Below the pieces are notes generated by a model that was not told the origin of the DNA, searched no databases, and saw nothing but the letters and a program-made list of their open reading frames with translations. Position numbers and translations under genes: made by a program. DNA of 64,000 nt from Phoenix dactylifera (taxonomy: Eukaryota > Streptophyta > Magnoliopsida > Arecales > Arecaceae): positions 26,421,670-26,485,669 of the forward strand of contig NC_052395.1 in NCBI RefSeq assembly GCF_009389715.1, given 5' to 3'. Every line of letters starts with the position of its first letter. The stretch's first letter is position 1. Below are positions 1-10,719 of the stretch, piece by piece.

Positions 1-1432
1 ATCAGACCTGAATCAGATGCTGAATCAGGTCTAAACCAGAAGCTGACCCAGACTTGAACCAGAAATTTGGGTCAGATACAAACCAGAATACAATTAGCTC
101 AGATCTGAAACAGAAATTTGGGTCAGACCCGAACCAGAAAATTAATTAGACCAAAATTAGACATTGGGTCATACCCAAATTAGGGATTTGAGTAGACCTA
201 AATCAGAAATTGAACCAGGTTAGGGACCTAAGAACGAAATTGAGTCCTCTAGATGGATTGTAAACGGGTTAATTAAGAAGGAATGTAAATAAATGAAATT
301 GAACATGCAAATAATAGGTAATTTAATAATATTGTTAGGTATTTGAAGAATTGGCACCTAAACCTAAAGTTAGTGGGCAAACTAAGGTAAGTGACCCTGA
401 CATAAACTTACGTTTTATCAAATACATGTGGTTATTTGATTATGAAATTGTATATGATTATTTATGTTTTCACAAAATTAGGATCAAGCATGTGTTAGCA
501 AAAGTTGCAAGATTTTAATTGGACAACATTAATCATGATTATCTTGCTATGTACATAAATTTATGATGATATAGAAGTTGCATAGAAATCAAAGTTTACA
601 GCATGATCATGAATTTAATATGTCATGATGCCATTATTCATTTTTCAATGTATCTATGAGATATGATTTACAAAAGAAATGATATGATTTAAGAACACTC
701 AGATCGCTATGTATGACCCCCGCCGGTGGGTAAAAGTAACTTGGCTTTATGACCTCCTCCAGTGGGAAGAAATAACTAGAAGATGACCCTGCAGTGGACA
801 CCCGCTAGTGGGTAAAAGTAACTGGCTTTACGACCCCTGCCAGTGGGAATAAATAACTTGGTTTTATGACCCTGCAGTGGTAAAGGCCTTACTATGGGCG
901 TAAGAGTGGCCATAGCTACACTACCATCTGAGAGTATGAATTTCAAAATATAGAATAATAGCAAAAGTTTTTATGTTGTATAACCATATTTATGAAATTA
1001 CATGATTGGATATACATTGTTTTAATGATTGGTTTGATTATATGTTGTATGAAATGCTTACTTTGATATAACTGTTAGTTTCTTAAAATGATGTACTGGT
1101 ATGTAAAACATTATGCTTGATCCGGTAAGATTATACATAGTTACTTACTGAGCCGTGTAGCTCATATCTTTTTATCAATTTTTTTCTTACAGATGACTAA
1201 GACTACTAGGAGCAGGGAGCTTGATGTTATTCAGGGTTGGGGTATTTGAAAATGATATGTAATATTCAAATTTTAGAAGCTCTGTATCGCTCCTAATTGT
1301 TCAAACACTTTATGACATTCATGAATAATATAGTTCATTTGGATCTAAAAATTTATGTGGCTGCGTGCTATTGCTGGCAAAGATTTGCAATAGTACAGCC
1401 GTGTCACGAGCCAGATTCAGGGCGTGACTTTT
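1..1432 (+). mobile_element. Old LTR of a Tekay/Del-like Ty3/gypsy element, left end cut by the window
   Basis: The right end matches the end of the young 2.8-kb LTRs at 5640-5962 and 10391-10714. Both contain TGAGCCGTGTAGCTCA (here about 1148), a following T-rich stretch, a 'gctgcgtgctattg' block at about 1360 and a final 'cagggcgtgac' ending near 1431. Around 710-890 there are degenerate copies of a repeat built on 'ccagtgggtaaaagtaac', the counterpart of the 'ccagtggctgaatagtaac' array in the young LTRs. The first 250 bases hold a decayed repeat with 'gaaccagaaattgggtcag'-like units. No coding sequence or adjacent internal domain is visible, so this could be a solo LTR or the 3' LTR of an element lying to the left. 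The divergence indicates an old insertion. Confidence 0.7.
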
Positions 1433-3165
1433 AGTATTATCACTTATCAGTACATTCGCTGGAAATATCTTCTTGCAATGAATAGAGATGCTAAATCCCA
1501 GTTATTCTGTTGGTATCATGCCACTAGTCAAAATGGTAAAGGTTCTACGCTAGCAGTACTGTAGCACATAATAAAGTAGCTATACGAACATTAAAATCTC
1601 CCATGTTCTTAAATCCAGAGATCCAAAACAGAACCTAAGAACCCAGGGACATGGGACTGCTATAAGTGGATAGAGGGATCCAGGAGAATGTGAACTATAG
1701 TCTCCAACGTATGCAACTATTGTAAGATACCTAACAGCTCGTTTGGTTCATGGGAAAAGAAGGAGTGAAAGTGTGGTCAACGGAAAAGTAATAAGATGCC
1801 TCTTGTTTGCTTGGAGTTTTCAAAGAAAAGAGACATAAAAGTTGTATTCTCATGGAAATATGATTCCCACGTTTCATAAGAAAGTCTTTCCTATGAGAAA
1901 CATGAAAAAGTTACTTTTCCATGAGCCGAAAATCACTCCATTTTTATTTTTTTTTAAAAAAAGCCTTTCAGCATTAAAGAGGCATTAAAGACCTAATTTT
2001 TATTAAGGGTATAATAGGAATTACACATAACTTTTTTAGAAAAGTGGATGGTCAATCAGACATAAGCACTCTGAAAATCTGTCACTTTTCTATGGTCAAC
2101 CAAACATGCCAAAAGTACTTTTCCAGGCATCATCTCTCAAGAATCTGCTTCACAGAAATCATATTCCTAGAAGGAAAAATACTTTCCGTGAATCAAATGA
2201 GCCATAAAAAACTTCTGAATTATGTTTGAACATGTAGGACCTACTATTGACCTCTAAACAAGGTAAAGTACATCCAACATGGCCACTCCCTATCTTTTAC
2301 TCTCTACATTTTATTTTCTCCTGTATTTCTTTTCCGGCTAGAAAATTGAAAATCAGATTCAACAGGATACATCTCCATCAATTAACCTAGCTTCCAAGTT
2401 TCAAACAGAACCCAGGGGTTTCAACATTAACCATATATCGCTATGTCCGGGGGAATGCAGAAACTTTACATCTAGAGCATATAGTATTTAAAGACTAAAC
2501 CCTTCCAGTTTAAACGGCTAACAGAAGCAATCTACTAGTGTATAAAAAAAAATTTAATTTTGCTAGTGTGAAATTGATGGAAAAGGTCTTGAATTTGACC
2601 TGATTATTCAGTGTCAGACAGGTTCAGTTGCAAATACTGGATAGGCAAAGCAACTTCTTAAGTAATAGAAGGAGCACACTTTGGTACCATAACTATAGAT
2701 ATCAACCCATTCACACGGGTTTGCCAGGTTGGCAATAAAAGCACACGCTCTATTGTAAAAATGTGGTTCCTCAAATGACAGGACTCGGATTTGAATGAAC
2801 TATATGCTATGTTGGGCTATATCGAGCATAAAATTATGGGACGCAAGCATCTCTTACCCTTTCCTTCTCTTCTTTCTCTGTGTGTGTAAATGCCATGTTG
2901 TTGACCTTTTTATGACGTGATTCAACGAGAGCACTGAGTAAACGGTGAGACTTTGATGTCAAAGGAGATGGCATAAATCTCATATTGGGGCAGCCTTCCT
3001 TGAGAATGTAAGATTCCCTGCACTAAAAGTCGCAACAAAGCAATTTAAATTTACCAAACATACTTTCACCATGGGAAACAAATAACTTCAATTATCAGAG
3101 GATGGATCCAGAATTATAGTTATCAATCTATCATCTAAATGTGAAGAAGTAAATTGCTTGAGGCT
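1433..3165. other. Non-coding, AT-rich sequence; no gene recognised
   Basis: Only short chance frames are present and none resembles a known protein. The segment is the left flank of the young Tekay-type insertion and was originally continuous with the sequence after 10719. Confidence 0.5.
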
Positions 3166-3170
3166 TGGAG
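3166..3170. repeat. Target-site duplication, left copy (TGGAG)
   Basis: TGGAG directly precedes the LTR start TGTAATG and is repeated directly after the second LTR at 10715-10719. A 5-bp duplication is the normal footprint of Ty3/gypsy integration. Confidence 0.9.
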
Positions 3171-3440
3171 TGTAATGTCCGGGCCCACAACCTACTAGGC
3201 CCAATAGAAAAATAGGCCCAGTTAAGGGTTGGGCCCAAATTTTACTGTAGCCAGTATAATGATTATTATAAAAAAAAAAAAAAACGAAGGGATAAGACCG
3301 ACAGGGAAGGGTGACCCCCACCCCTGCTGGCAGTCGATGCCGGCGCACCGGAGACAGAGGGGGCGGCGGCCATTCCCGGAGAGGGGAGGCATGGAGCGGA
3401 TGGGACCTCTCAGAGAGGGGGGTCTCATCTTCTAAACCAC

Positions 3441-3448
3441 TATTTAAG
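3441..3448 (+). promoter_or_regulatory. Possible TATA-like element in the LTR
   Basis: TATTTAAG lies about 270 bp into the LTR, with the same sequence in the other LTR at 8191-8198. It is the best TATA-like motif in the GC-rich part, but there is no other evidence for the start site. Confidence 0.3.
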
Positions 3449-4560
3449 TCCCTGCCGGCAACCCTAAGTCGGAGGCCCCCAAGAACACTGAAAGAGAGAG
3501 AGCCGAAGCCCTGGAGCCTAAGGCGGAAGAGCCCTGAAGCTCCAAGAGGAAGGAGGGACTACGAGGGGGAGGAACGGCCCAACGGTAACCAGCAAAAATC
3601 CAGGTAAGTGGCCCTTAGGTTAAATAATAAAGTTTTAGGGAGTGGAGATACCCCTCTGTAGGGTATTCTCCCCTCTGTTTCACTGATGAAACAGAGGGGA
3701 GGAGACTGGCACAGAGAGGAAGGAGACCGGCACGGGAGAGAAGAACAGGAGGAGGGCCGTGGGCCGGACCCACAGGCTGCGGGCCGGACCAACAGGCCGC
3801 GGGCCGGCCTGAGAACGGCCCAAGCCGAGCCCACGCCACCCGGGCCGAGCCCAGCCGGACTCGGCCTGCGGGTGACAGGCCCCGGCCGTGGCTGCCCTAG
3901 GGCTGAGGGGCAGCCAAGGGCCGCCGGGTCTGCCGTGCCGGCGACCAACGCGGCCTCAAGGCCGCCAGCCTCAGCCGAGCCCCACCTCTCCGCCGGCCGA
4001 GAGGTGGTGGCGAGACTCCCACAAAAAAAAAAGAAAAAAAAAAAAAAGAGAAGAAAACGGAAGAGGAAGAAGAACAAGGAAAAGAAAAAAAAAAAAAAAA
4101 AAAAAAAAGAAGAAGAAGAGGGGGATACTTACCGCGGACCACGGCCTTACCTCGCCGTGGTCGGAGCCGGAGAAGTTCTCCCGAAGGAGATCGGCCTCGA
4201 TCCCACCTCCCGGCTCTTCTCCTCTCCTCCGGCACCACTTCGAAGGAGAGGGAAAGGGCCGGCCTCCCACCGTCGCCGCCCCGAAGGGGAAACACCACTC
4301 CGGGCTGGTAGATCTGGCCGGGGAGGGTTCGGTGAAGGTCGGAAGGAGGAGGAGGCGGTAGATCCGGCCGGCGGAGAAGAAGAAGGCCACAGATCTGGCC
4401 GGAGGAGAAGAAGGGGAGCCGGAGAAGAGGGCCGGAAGCATGGGCTTCGGTAGAGACAAAGAAGGTGAAGAGGCGGAAGCCTCTGGAAGGGGGGGAGAAA
4501 GAACCCGATAACGGGTTCGCGGGTCGGATCCGAATCCGAACCCGCAACCCGTTAAGCCCA

Positions 4561-4578
4561 AAGAAAAAGAAAAAGAAA

Positions 4579-4610
<32 letters not shown>
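4561..4610 (+). repeat. (GAAAAA)n microsatellite in the 5' LTR
   Basis: Repeated GAAAAA units end in an A run. The same tract occurs at about 9312-9361 in the other LTR. Confidence 0.9.
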
Positions 4611-5171
4611 GGGGAAAGGGTTTAGCCAAATTTGACTAAACCCGAGCCCAATCAAATTTGGGCTAAGTCTGGACAAGCCAGACTATAAATTTAACCAAAA
4701 TTAAACCCAAATTAAACTTGGGATTAAGCCTAATGACCAATTAGAAGGCCAATTAAACCATATGGACCCAATCAAGGCTCCAATATGAACACATTAGACT
4801 TGGGCTAAATTTCGGGTAGAATCCAAACAAGTAAAAGGAAATAATATGCTCATTATAATGTAATTTTAGGTGACTCAGGATCCGTCACCAGGACGTAAGA
4901 AACTTGGGAGAAAACGAATCACTGTAAGTAACCTGTCCTAATCCTGTTGTGGATCATGTTATGTTATTAATGTTTCCTAAGCATTTATTTTAAGTATATA
5001 TGTTTCATACATGATATGTTACAATGCATAAGTAACTTTAATGATCCCAGAAGCTATGGCTATGTATGCAACATGAGGATGCTGATATTTTAATCATGCA
5101 TGCAAGTTAGTATAATGAAATACTATCTAGCCAAGAGGCACTATAATGGGCTCAAAGATGCTACTGAGAAT

Positions 5172-5415
5172 GACTGAGCTGCCAGTGGCTGAATAGTAAC
5201 TGAGCTGCCCCGCCAGTGGCTGAATAGTAACTGAGCTGCCCCGCCAGTGGCTGAATAGTAACTGAGCCTGCCCCGCCAGTGGCTGAGTTGGAATTGGGCC
5301 TGCCCCGCCAGTGGCTGAATAGTAACTGAGCTTGCCCCGCCAGTGGCTGAATAGTAACTGAGCCTGCCCCGCCAGTGGCTGAATAGTAACTGAGCTGGCC
5401 CCGCCAGTGGTCGAG
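5172..5415 (+). repeat. Tandem array, 30-32-bp unit, in the 5' LTR
   Basis: About eight copies of a unit built on CCGCCAGTGGCTGAATAGTA, with linkers alternating GAGCTGCC, GAGCCTGCC and GAGCTTGCC. The fifth copy has a divergent core (GAGTTGGAATTGGGCC). Confidence 0.92.
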
Positions 5416-5962
5416 TCTGACTTCGCAGTAGCATCCGAGAGAAAAAGGACCACGGCATGCCGGGGGGCACGGTTTCATATGCATATAATATGAAAATTTT
5501 TGTGATTTGCACTACTGCTTTGTTTAAATCGCATACTTGTTATGCCATGATGATCATTAGATAAACGTGCATGTCAGCTTCTCAAACCCTGATTTACATG
5601 TTTAGCATACTGGTTGATCCGATAGGATTATGCAGGATTACTTACTGAGCCGTGTAGCTCACATCTGTTTATGTTTCGTTTCTTTCAGATCCTCATCAGT
5701 GATCGCCATCAGATATGTTTTTATTTTGTTACAGAGCTTCGTATTTTTGGAAGAAGCTTATATACTTTTGTATATTTGAATAGTATAGAAGTTCTGTATT
5801 TTTGGTTCCAACCAGTTGAAGGTTGTACTGCAAATATTTTAATATATATATAAGGATGAATCCTTTTGGCTACCTGCTACCCCTGTATGAGGCTGCGTGC
5901 TACTGTGGGCGATAGTCGGCAATAGCACGGCCGTGTCACGGATCCGGGTCCGGGGCGTGACA

Positions 5963-7219
5963 TGTAGTATATATTAAGAAGTTCTCTCTTCTTTTTTTTT
6001 TTTTTTTCTCTATCTGAATTATGCAATCTCTATGTTTAGTGTCAACAATTGCGATTTTCTGAAGGGGTGTAGCAACATGCCATGGTTCCACTAATTTCTC
6101 AGATGTGCTATGTAATTGTCTGGAAAAGCTAACTGACACGAAAGAATGCGTAGAACCAGAATCAAATAGAATGAGGGCAGGAACCGAGTTGACCAGAAGT
6201 GTACCTGTCACCACCTGATCGCTAGCACTGGCTTCCTGTCGAGTCAGTGCGAAAACTCGAGGGTTACCCCTTGATCTCTGGTCCTCTGGTGCAGTGTGTC
6301 TGGGCTCGTCCTTCTTTCGACTCGGGCAGTTGCGGGCGATGTGTCCTATCTGCCCGCAAGAGAAACAAGCTCCGGTCTTCATTAAGCAGGGTCCGCCATG
6401 GTTCCTACCGCAGGTGGGGCAGCTTCTGTTCTGTTTCTTCTTGGGCTCCGACCCCTTGCTGCCCCCGGATCCACTACTCTGAGCTCCCGACGATCGGGTC
6501 CTCTTCATGTCTTCTCTCTCCCTCCCGGACCGTATTAGGTCAGCCTCAACCTTCAAGGCTCGGTCCAGTACATCCTTGTAGCTTGAGAACAGATGGGAGG
6601 ATATTCGGGATCGAATCCCGTACCTCAATCCCTGTTCAAACCGGTTTACCTTACTTCTCTCCTCCTCCATGAACTGGGGGCAAAATCGTCCCAGCTCGTT
6701 GAATTTATTGGCATACTCCAGAACAGACATCCGGTCGGTCTGGGTCAGCGCCAAGAATTCATTCTGCTTAGACTGGTTGACTGAATCCGGAAAATATTGG
6801 TTGTAAAACAACCTCTTGAAGTCCCTCCATGTAAGTCCGTCGACGGCATAGGCTGTCTCCATGGCCGTCCACCAGAACTCGGCGTTTCCTGTCAGCATAG
6901 AGGTCGCCATCTGGACCTTCACCTCATCGGGGAAAAGAAGGGCTCGGAACATCTTCTCTATTTCCCGGATCCATGCTTCTGCTGCCATAGGGTCAGGCCC
7001 ACCCTCAAAGGTCGGAGGGTTTAGTCGGCGAAACCTCTCATAGCAGGTGCCTGCCGGTGGCATAGCGGCCAGCTGCATCATCTGCTGCTGTTGCAGCACT
7101 TGTGCCATAAGCTGGTACACTCCGGCTAGGCCTGCCTGACCTGCTGCAGATCGTGGAGTATCTGGGGGAACCGACTGCTCACTAGGCTCCGGGGAGGGTG
7201 GTCTCCGGTCGTCGTCCAT
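5963..7219 (-). pseudogene. Inverted gag-protease fragment of a Tekay/Del-type element
   Basis: Read on the minus strand from ATG at 7219, about 400 residues are open. They contain the retrotransposon gag domain (around residues 60-240, with WIREIEKMFRAL and FWWTAMETAY), a basic linker, a CCHC zinc knuckle (CFSCGQIGHIARNC), and the start of an aspartic protease with the catalytic triplet in LILFDSGSTHSFV. Homology fades near 6020, well before the protease ends. The frame then runs through a 16-base A run (sense strand) into the LTR. Orientation is opposite to the LTRs and to the integrase fragment next door. The gag part carries no stop or frameshift, so it is young, but with no promoter of its own and no pol it is called a fragment. 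Confidence 0.88.
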
Positions 7220-7299
7220 GTCTTCCTAATGATCGCCTAGCAGTCAAATTTTTTTAAAGTGAGGTTATGATAAACTAGCATATTATAACATTTTCTATG

Positions 7300-7917
7300 A
7301 CGGTGGCATTCTTAACTACCCCTTTCCTTAGGCATTTTATGGTTATCCTATTGTTTAACCTAAGGCTCCTGATTAAGCAAAGGCTTCAGGCTGCCCAAGA
7401 CAGACAGAAAAGATGGGCTGACAGAGGAAAAAGGGCCTTGGAATTTTTGGAGGGGAACTTTGTCTTCCTAAAAATTTCACCATCAAAGGGTATTACCCGA
7501 TTCGGAAGACACGGCAAATTAAGTCCTCGCTACATTGGCCCATTTGAGGTTCTTGCTAGAATAGGCAAAGTTGCCTACAAATTGGCCCTACCTTCAGAGC
7601 TATCAGGCGTACACAACGTCTTTCACGTCTCCTTGTTACGGAGGTACGTCCCGGATCCCAGCCATGTGGTACCACATGAACCTCTGCAATTAAATAAAGA
7701 TTTAACCTATGAGGAGGCTCCCCTGTGCATCATAGACAGAAAAGAGCAAATCCTCCGAAGGCGCACCATTCCCTACGTTAAAGTCCAGTGGACCAACCAC
7801 ACTGAAAGGGAAGCTACCTGGGAATTGGAGGAAGAGATGCGACAACGCTACCCTCAGCTCTTCGAGAACCAAGGTATGTTTAATTTCGAGGACGAAATTT
7901 ATTTAAGGGGGGAAGAA
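7300..7917 (+). pseudogene. Integrase C-terminus plus chromodomain remnant
   Basis: The frame resembles the last about 190 residues of Tekay/Del integrase: a helix ending in AAQDRQKRWAD, the GPF/Y-type module (KLSPRYIGPFEVLARIGKVA), the HNVFHVSLLRRYVPDP block, then a chromodomain-like tail (VKVQWTNHTEREATWELEEE). Clear homology starts near 7345; upstream the sequence is unrelated, and this is the junction with the inverted gag. The zinc-binding and DDE catalytic parts are absent. It sits just upstream of the purine tract and 3' LTR, its normal place. Confidence 0.88.
7905..7917 (+). promoter_or_regulatory. Polypurine tract
   Basis: AAGGGGGGAAGAA directly abuts the 3' LTR start TGTAATG, as expected for the plus-strand primer. 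Confidence 0.85.
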
Positions 7918-9329
7918 TGTAATGTCCGGGCCCACAACCTACTAGGCCCAATAGAAAAATAGGCCCAGTTAAGGGTTGGGCCCAAATTTTACTGTAGCCA
8001 GTATAATGATTATTATAAAAAAAAAAAAAAAAAACGAAGGGATAAGACCGACAGGGAAGGGTGACCCCCACCCCTGCTGGCAGTCGATGCCGGCGCACCG
8101 GAGACAGAGGGGGCGGCGGCCATTCCCGGAGAGGGGAGGCATGGAGCGGATGGGACCTCTCAGAGAGGGGGGTCTCATCTTCTAAACCACTATTTAAGTC
8201 CCTGCCGGCAACCCTAAGTCGGAGGCCCCCAAGAACACTGAAAGAGAGAGAGCCGAAGCCCTGGAGCCTAAGGCGGAAGAGCCCTGAAGCTCCAAGAGGA
8301 AGGAGGGACTACGAGGGGGAGGAACGGCCCAACGGTAACCAGCAAAAATCCAGGTAAGTGGCCCTTAGGTTAAATAATAAAGTTTTAGGAAGTGGAGATA
8401 CCCCTCTGTAGGGTATTCTCCCCTCTGTTTCACTGATGAAACAGAGGGGAGGAGACTGGCACAGAGAGGAAGGAGACCGGCACGGGAGAGAAGAACAGGA
8501 GGAGGGCCGTGGGCCGGACCCACAGGCTGCGGGCCGGACCAACAGGCCGCGGGCCGGCCTGAGAACGGCCCAAGCCGAGCCCACGCCACCCGGGCCGAGC
8601 CCAGCCGGACTCGGCCTGCGGGTGACAGGCCCCGGCCGTGGCTGCCCTAGGGCTGAGGGGCAGCCAAGGGCCGCCGGGTCTGCCGTGCCGGCGACCAACG
8701 CGGCCTCAAGGCCGCCAGCCTCAGCCGAGCCCCACCTCTCCGCCGGCCGAGAGGTGGTGGCGAGACTCCCACAAAAAAAAAAGAAAAAAAAAAAAAAGAG
8801 AAGAAAACGGAAGAGGAAGAAGAACAAGGAAAAGAAAAAAAAAAAAAAAAAAAAAAAAGAAGAAGAAGAGGGGGATACTTACCGCGGACCACGGCCTTAC
8901 CTCGCCGTGGTCGGAGCCGGAGAAGTTCTCCCGAAGGAGATCGGCCTCGATCCCACCTCCCGGCTCTTCTCCTCTCCTCCGGCACCACTTCGAAGGAGAG
9001 GGAAAGGGCCGGCCTCCCACCGTCGCCGCCCCGAAGGGGAAACACCACTCCGGGCTGGTAGATCTGGCCGGGGAGGGTTCGGTGAAGGTCGGAAGGAGGA
9101 GGAGGCGGTAGATCCGGCCGGCGGAGAAGAAGAAGGCCACAGATCTGGCCGGAGGAGAAGAAGGGGAGCCGGAGAAGAGGGCCGGAAGCATGGGCTTCGG
9201 TAGAGACAAAGAAGGTGAAGAGGCGGAAGCCTCTGGAAGGGGGGGGAGAAAGAACCCGATAACGGGTTCGCGGGTCGGATCCGAATCCGAACCCGCAACC
9301 CGTTAAGCCCAAAGAAAAAGAAAAAGAAA

Positions 9330-9361
<32 letters not shown>

Positions 9362-10714
9362 GGGGAAAGGGTTTAGCCAAATTTGACTAAACCCGAGCCC
9401 AATCAAATTTGGGCTAAGTCTGGACAAGCCAGACTATAAATTTAACCAAAATTAAACCCAAATTAAACTTGGGATTAAGCCTAATGACCAATTAGAAGGC
9501 CAATTAAACCATATGGACCCAATCAAGGCTCCAATATGAACACATTAGACTTGGGCTAAATTTCGGGTAGAATCCAAACAAGTAAAAGGAAATAATATGC
9601 TCATTATAATGTAATTTTAGGTGACTCAGGATCCGTCACCAGGACGTAAGAAACTTGGGAGAAAACGAATCACTGTAAGTAACCTGTCCTAATCCTGTTG
9701 TGGATCATGTTATGTTATTAATGTTTCCTAAGCATTTATTTTAAGTATATATGTTTCATACATGATATGTTACAATGCATAAGTAACTTTAATGATCCCA
9801 GAAGCTATGGCTATGTATGCAACATGAGGATGCTGATATTTTAATCATGCATGCAAGTTAGTATAATGAAATACTATCTAGCCAAGAGGCACTATAATGG
9901 GCTCAAAGATGCTACTGAGAATGACTGAGCTGCCAGTGGCTGAATAGTAACTGAGCTGCCCCGCCAGTGGCTGAATAGTAACTGAGCTGCCCCGCCAGTG
10001 GCTGAATAGTAACTGAGCCTGCCCCGCCAGTGGCTGAGTTGGAATTGGGCCTGCCCCGCCAGTGGCTGAATAGTAACTGAGCTTGCCCCGCCAGTGGCTG
10101 AATAGTAACTGAGCCTGCCCCGCCAGTGGCTGAATAGTAACTGAGCTGGCCCCGCCAGTGGTCGAGTCTGACTTCGCAGTAGCATCCGAGAGAAAAAGGA
10201 CCACGGCATGCCGGGGGGCACGGTTTCATATGCATATAATATGAAAATTTTTGTGATTTGCACTACTGCTTTGTTTAAATCGCATACTTGTTATGCCATG
10301 ATGATCATTAGATAAACGTGCATGTCAGCTTCTCAAACCCTGATTTACATGTTTAGCATACTGGTTGATCCGATAGGATTATGCAGGATTACTTACTGAG
10401 CCGTGTAGCTCACATCTGTTTATGTTTCGTTTCTTTCAGATCCTCATCAGTGATCGCCATCAGATATGTTTTTATTTTGTTACAGAGCTTCGTATTTTTT
10501 GGAAGAAGCTTATATACTTTTGTATATTTGAATAGTATAGAAGTTCTGTATTTTTGGTTCCAACCAGTTGAAGGTTGTACTGCAAATATTTTAATATATA
10601 TATAAGGATGAATCCTTTTGGCTACCTGCTACCCCTGTATGAGGCTGCGTGCTACTGTGGGCGATAGTCGGCAATAGCACGGCCGTGTCACGGATCCGGG
10701 TCCGGGGCGTGACA
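7918..10714 (+). repeat. 3' LTR of the young Tekay-type element
   Basis: The LTR is 2797 bp. By eye against the 5' LTR it differs by one substitution (A at about 8390 for G at about 3640) and three homopolymer changes: three more A near 8018, one more G near 9240 and one more T near 10497. These account exactly for the 5-bp length difference. Confidence 0.93.
9923..10166 (+). repeat. Tandem array, 30-32-bp unit, in the 3' LTR
   Basis: Identical to the array at 5172-5415, including the divergent fifth copy. Confidence 0.92.
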
Positions 10715-10719
10715 TGGAG
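10715..10719. repeat. Target-site duplication, right copy (TGGAG)
   Basis: It matches 3166-3170. Confidence 0.9.

Larger units (their letters stand above)
3171..5962 (+). repeat. 5' LTR of the young Tekay-type element
   Basis: The LTR is 2792 bp. It holds a poly(A) run near 3270, a GC-rich block (3300-4500), purine-rich low-complexity tracts near 4020-4120, a (GAAAAA)n tract, an AT-rich part and a 30-32-bp tandem array at 5172-5415. Long open frames inside it are low-complexity (lysine or phenylalanine runs) and are not genes. Confidence 0.93.
3171..10714 (+). mobile_element. Young chimeric Tekay/Del-type Ty3/gypsy element with inverted gag
   Basis: Two direct LTRs (3171-5962 and 7918-10714) bound a 1955-bp internal region and the whole is flanked by TGGAG. 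The LTRs start TGTAATG and end GTGACA. The 3' side is normal: integrase C-terminus with chromodomain, then the purine tract AAGGGGGGAAGAA (7905-7917) abutting the second LTR. The 5' side is abnormal: no primer-binding site follows the first LTR, and the gag-protease fragment lies on the opposite strand. Reverse transcriptase, RNase H and the integrase core are missing, so the element cannot be autonomous and must have been mobilised in trans or rearranged during or after reverse transcription. Lineage is assigned from the long LTR, the gag type and the integrase/chromodomain. Confidence 0.92.

Noticed and set aside
3559..4676. Several overlapping frames of 150-260 aa in the LTR (also 8309-9427)
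   Set aside because: Lysine or phenylalanine runs and arginine/glycine-rich low-complexity translations of purine tracts, in both strands and several frames at once.
5172..5415. Regular repeats considered as a CRISPR-like array
   Set aside because: Direct tandem repeats with no unique spacers, inside an LTR of a plant retrotransposon.
5127..5512. Three minus-strand frames of 107-123 aa (also 9878-10263) with repeated SATGG/QPLAG words
   Set aside because: They are translations of the 30-32-bp tandem array in all three frames, an artefact of the repeat.
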